Shown here in pieces: positions 6,540 through 8,057 of a DNA stretch of 8,057 nt (position 1 is the stretch's first letter; each line of letters begins with the position of its first letter). The notes under the pieces are model-generated. The model ran no database searches. It was not told the origin of the DNA and was given only the letters and a program-made list of their open reading frames with translations. This DNA is from Caldimicrobium thiodismutans (GTDB lineage Bacteria; Desulfobacterota; Thermodesulfobacteria; Thermodesulfobacteriales; Thermodesulfobacteriaceae): contig PNIE01000058.1 in the NCBI GenBank assembly GCA_002877875.1, forward strand, positions 1 through 8,057. Direction: 5' to 3'. A program made the translations under genes and the position numbers.

Positions 6540-7878
6540 AATTCTTATTGTTGACGATGAAATACTTTTAAGAAAAGCCTTGGAAGGAGTTTTATCTTCA
6601 CAGGGATATGTTGTAAAATCTTGTGAGAGGGGAGATAAAGCCTTAGATTTAGTCCAAAAAGAATTCTTCGACCTTGCTTTAATTGATGTTAGACTGCCAG
6701 ATGGAAATGGACTTGATCTTCTCAAAGAAATCAAAAAAATATCTCCAGAAACAGGAGTTATTATGATTACCGCCTATGCAGAGATAAAATCAGCTGTTCA
6801 GGCTATAAAAGATGGAGCTTTTGATTATCTATCTAAGCCCTTTCAGGAGGAAGAATTACTTATAGCCATCGAAAAGTTTCTTAAATACCGCTCCCTTGAA
6901 AAGGAATTAAAAACTCTTAAAACAAGTCTTTCAAATTTCCTTGGTGAACGGGCCCTAATTGGAGAAAGCAAAGCCATAAAAGAAATAACCCAAAAAATTG
7001 AAATTTTATCACAGGTAGACGTGCCTATCCTTATTTATGGAGAATCAGGCACAGGTAAAGAACTTATTGCTGATCTAATTCAAAAAAAATCACCCAGAAA
7101 AGATAAACCTTATATAAAGATAAACTGTACAGCTATTCCCGAAAATCTCTTTGAAGCTGAACTTTTTGGATTTGAAAAAGGTGCCTTTACTGGAGCAACA
7201 GAATCAAAGAAAGGTAAACTTGAACTCGCTAATGGTGGAACCCTTCTTTTAGACGAAATAGGGGATCTCCCTCTGAGTTTACAACCAAAGCTTCTTCGTG
7301 TCCTCGAAACAAACACCTTCTACCCTTTAGGGTCAAAAAGGGAAGTAAGAGTGGATGTAAGGTATATTTTTTGCACAGGAAAGGATTTGAAAAAACTGGT
7401 TGAAGAAGGCAAATTTAGAGATGATCTTTATTACCGAATTAATGTAGTTCCTCTAAAAATACCTCCTCTTCGTGAGAGGAAAGAAGATCTTCCTCATTTG
7501 ATAAATTATTTTCTTAATTACTTTTCTCAAAAATACCAAAAAGATATTCCCAAAATTACCTCTGAAGCTTATACAGCCCTTTTGAGCTATGATTACCCTG
7601 GTAATGTAAGGGAACTTAAACATATCCTTGAAAGGGCTATACTCCTTTGCCAAGATTCAAAGATCACTCTAAGAGATCTACCTGAAGAATTACAGGGAAA
7701 ATTTCCCTACGATTCCTTTATCTCTCAAAATATCCAAAAATGTAAGGAACTTCTTGAGAGAGAAGTTATTCTAAAAACTCTTGAAGAATGCAAAGGCAAA
7801 AAAACTGAGGCAGCTAAAAGATTAGGGATTTCCAGAAAAACTCTCTGGCAAAAACTAAAAAAATTTGAATCTCGCTAA
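6526..7878 (+). CDS. NtrC-family sigma-54-dependent response regulator
   Basis: This 450-residue activator has three domains. The receiver (about 1-120) has acidic pair D10/D11, phosphoacceptor D54 (LIDVRLPDG), T82 and K104. The AAA+ domain (about 142-375) has Walker A GESGTGKE (172-179), the sigma-54-contacting GAFTGA loop (219-224), Walker B LLLDEIGD (about 241-247), FRDDLYYRINV with the arginine finger region (297-307), PPLRER (313-318) and YPGNVREL (357-364). The Fis-type helix-turn-helix is about 413-447 (EAAKRLGISRKTLWQKLK). The usual sensor I Asn (AATN) is replaced: the segment reads FCTGKDL (282-288). It should activate transcription from -24/-12 promoters after phosphorylation by the upstream kinase. 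ATG 6526 lies inside the kinase gene with only a weak purine site, consistent with translational coupling. Its stop overlaps the stop of the convergent cytochrome gene. No target promoter is evident in the window. Confidence 0.94.
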   Translation: METIKILIVDDEILLRKALEGVLSSQGYVVKSCERGDKALDLVQKEFFDLALIDVRLPDGNGLDLLKEIKKISPETGVIMITAYAEIKSAVQAIKDGAFDYLSKPFQEEELLIAIEKFLKYRSLEKELKTLKTSLSNFLGERALIGESKAIKEITQKIEILSQVDVPILIYGESGTGKELIADLIQKKSPRKDKPYIKINCTAIPENLFEAELFGFEKGAFTGATESKKGKLELANGGTLLLDEIGDLPLSLQPKLLRVLETNTFYPLGSKREVRVDVRYIFCTGKDLKKLVEEGKFRDDLYYRINVVPLKIPPLRERKEDLPHLINYFLNYFSQKYQKDIPKITSEAYTALLSYDYPGNVRELKHILERAILLCQDSKITLRDLPEELQGKFPYDSFISQNIQKCKELLEREVILKTLEECKGKKTEAAKRLGISRKTLWQKLKKFESR

Positions 7879-8057
7879 GAATTTTTCTTTATTTTTTCAT
7901 ACCAGAAAGCATGTCTATGCTTTACATAATCCTCGTCAACATATCCGGTTAACATAGCTTTAAGAAGAGGCCAGTTGGCTTTCACAGCCAGCACAAAGAA
8001 AACATGGATGAAGAAAAGAAGAATAAACAAACCACCTGAAATAGTATGTAAGAGATA
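7875..8057 (-). CDS. C-terminus of a membrane cytochrome b, formate dehydrogenase gamma-like (runs off right edge)
   Basis: The complement of 8057-7875 is open for 60 codons and ends in TAG. It contains the end of a membrane helix (YLLHTISGGLFILLFFIHVF, followed by FVLAVKANW) with two His residues 14 apart, as in heme b-ligating helices. After it come LLKAMLTGYVDEDYVKHRH and AFWYEKIKKN. This matches the layout of the C-terminus of formate dehydrogenase gamma/cytochrome b subunits such as E. coli FdnI (helix, then GMIEGKVS-type turn, then HHPRWYRE-type tail). Such subunits anchor the enzyme and pass electrons to or from quinone. Only about a quarter of a typical protein is visible, so related b-type cytochromes (hydrogenase, thiosulfate reductase) remain possible. 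Its stop overlaps the regulator's stop by two bases. Confidence 0.75.
   Translation of the reverse strand, partial: YLLHTISGGLFILLFFIHVFFVLAVKANWPLLKAMLTGYVDEDYVKHRHAFWYEKIKKNS

Noticed and set aside
7850..7897. AT-only hairpin around the regulator stop as an intrinsic terminator
   Set aside because: Only about 7 A-T pairs with a 14-base loop can form; there is no GC-containing stem, so it cannot be told from AT-rich background.
7906..7923. Perfect hairpin AAAGCAT/ATGCTTT as a terminator for the kinase-regulator operon
   Set aside because: It lies inside the opposite-strand cytochrome coding sequence with no T run after it on either strand. The T-rich tract (7881-7897) comes before it on the plus strand, so it does not have terminator layout.

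Overview
The window is AT-rich bacterial DNA. It carries a bacterial tRNA-Tyr/Gly/Thr-tuf cluster, strong Shine-Dalgarno sites, tightly packed or overlapping genes, and a Lys/Glu/Ile-rich proteome. Together with the selenium, molybdenum, cytochrome and sigma-54 regulator genes, this suggests an anaerobic, probably thermophilic respiratory bacterium. A Thermodesulfobacterium-like lineage would fit, but that placement is inference and no marker in the window settles it.

Layout. Bases 1-348 (minus strand) hold tRNA-Tyr(GTA), tRNA-Gly(TCC), tRNA-Thr(GGT) and the first 13 codons of tuf (EF-Tu), with a promoter candidate just upstream. Bases 349-604 are a non-coding divergent spacer with a leader hairpin. 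Bases 605-4078 (plus strand) are a tightly coupled three-gene operon: an aberrant EF-G-like GTPase, MogA (molybdopterin adenylyltransferase) and SelD (selenophosphate synthase). The selD reading frame is interrupted at codon 17 by an in-frame TGA exactly at the catalytic Cys/Sec position, followed by a hairpin with bacterial SECIS geometry. It is therefore read here as one 350-residue selenoprotein starting at 3026; a conventional ORF call would give only a 279-aa fragment. Bases 4075-4566 (minus) encode a secreted TlpA/ResA-like thioredoxin. Bases 4638-7878 (plus) encode a two-component system: a membrane histidine kinase whose extracytoplasmic domain has a heme c motif (CLKCH), and an NtrC-type sigma-54 activator. 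From 7875 to the right edge (minus) is the C-terminus of a membrane cytochrome b that resembles the gamma subunit of respiratory formate dehydrogenase.

How the parts may work together (inference). MogA finishes molybdopterin for Mo/W enzymes and SelD makes selenophosphate for selenocysteine. Both are needed by a selenocysteine-containing formate dehydrogenase, and a formate-dehydrogenase-like cytochrome b lies at the right edge. The heme-sensing kinase/NtrC pair sits between them and could adjust respiratory gene expression to redox state or a gas ligand. The TlpA-like protein could keep CxxCH cysteines reduced for heme attachment. The most notable points are the selenoprotein SelD with its SECIS-like hairpin and the EF-G paralogue with altered G motifs at the head of the same operon.
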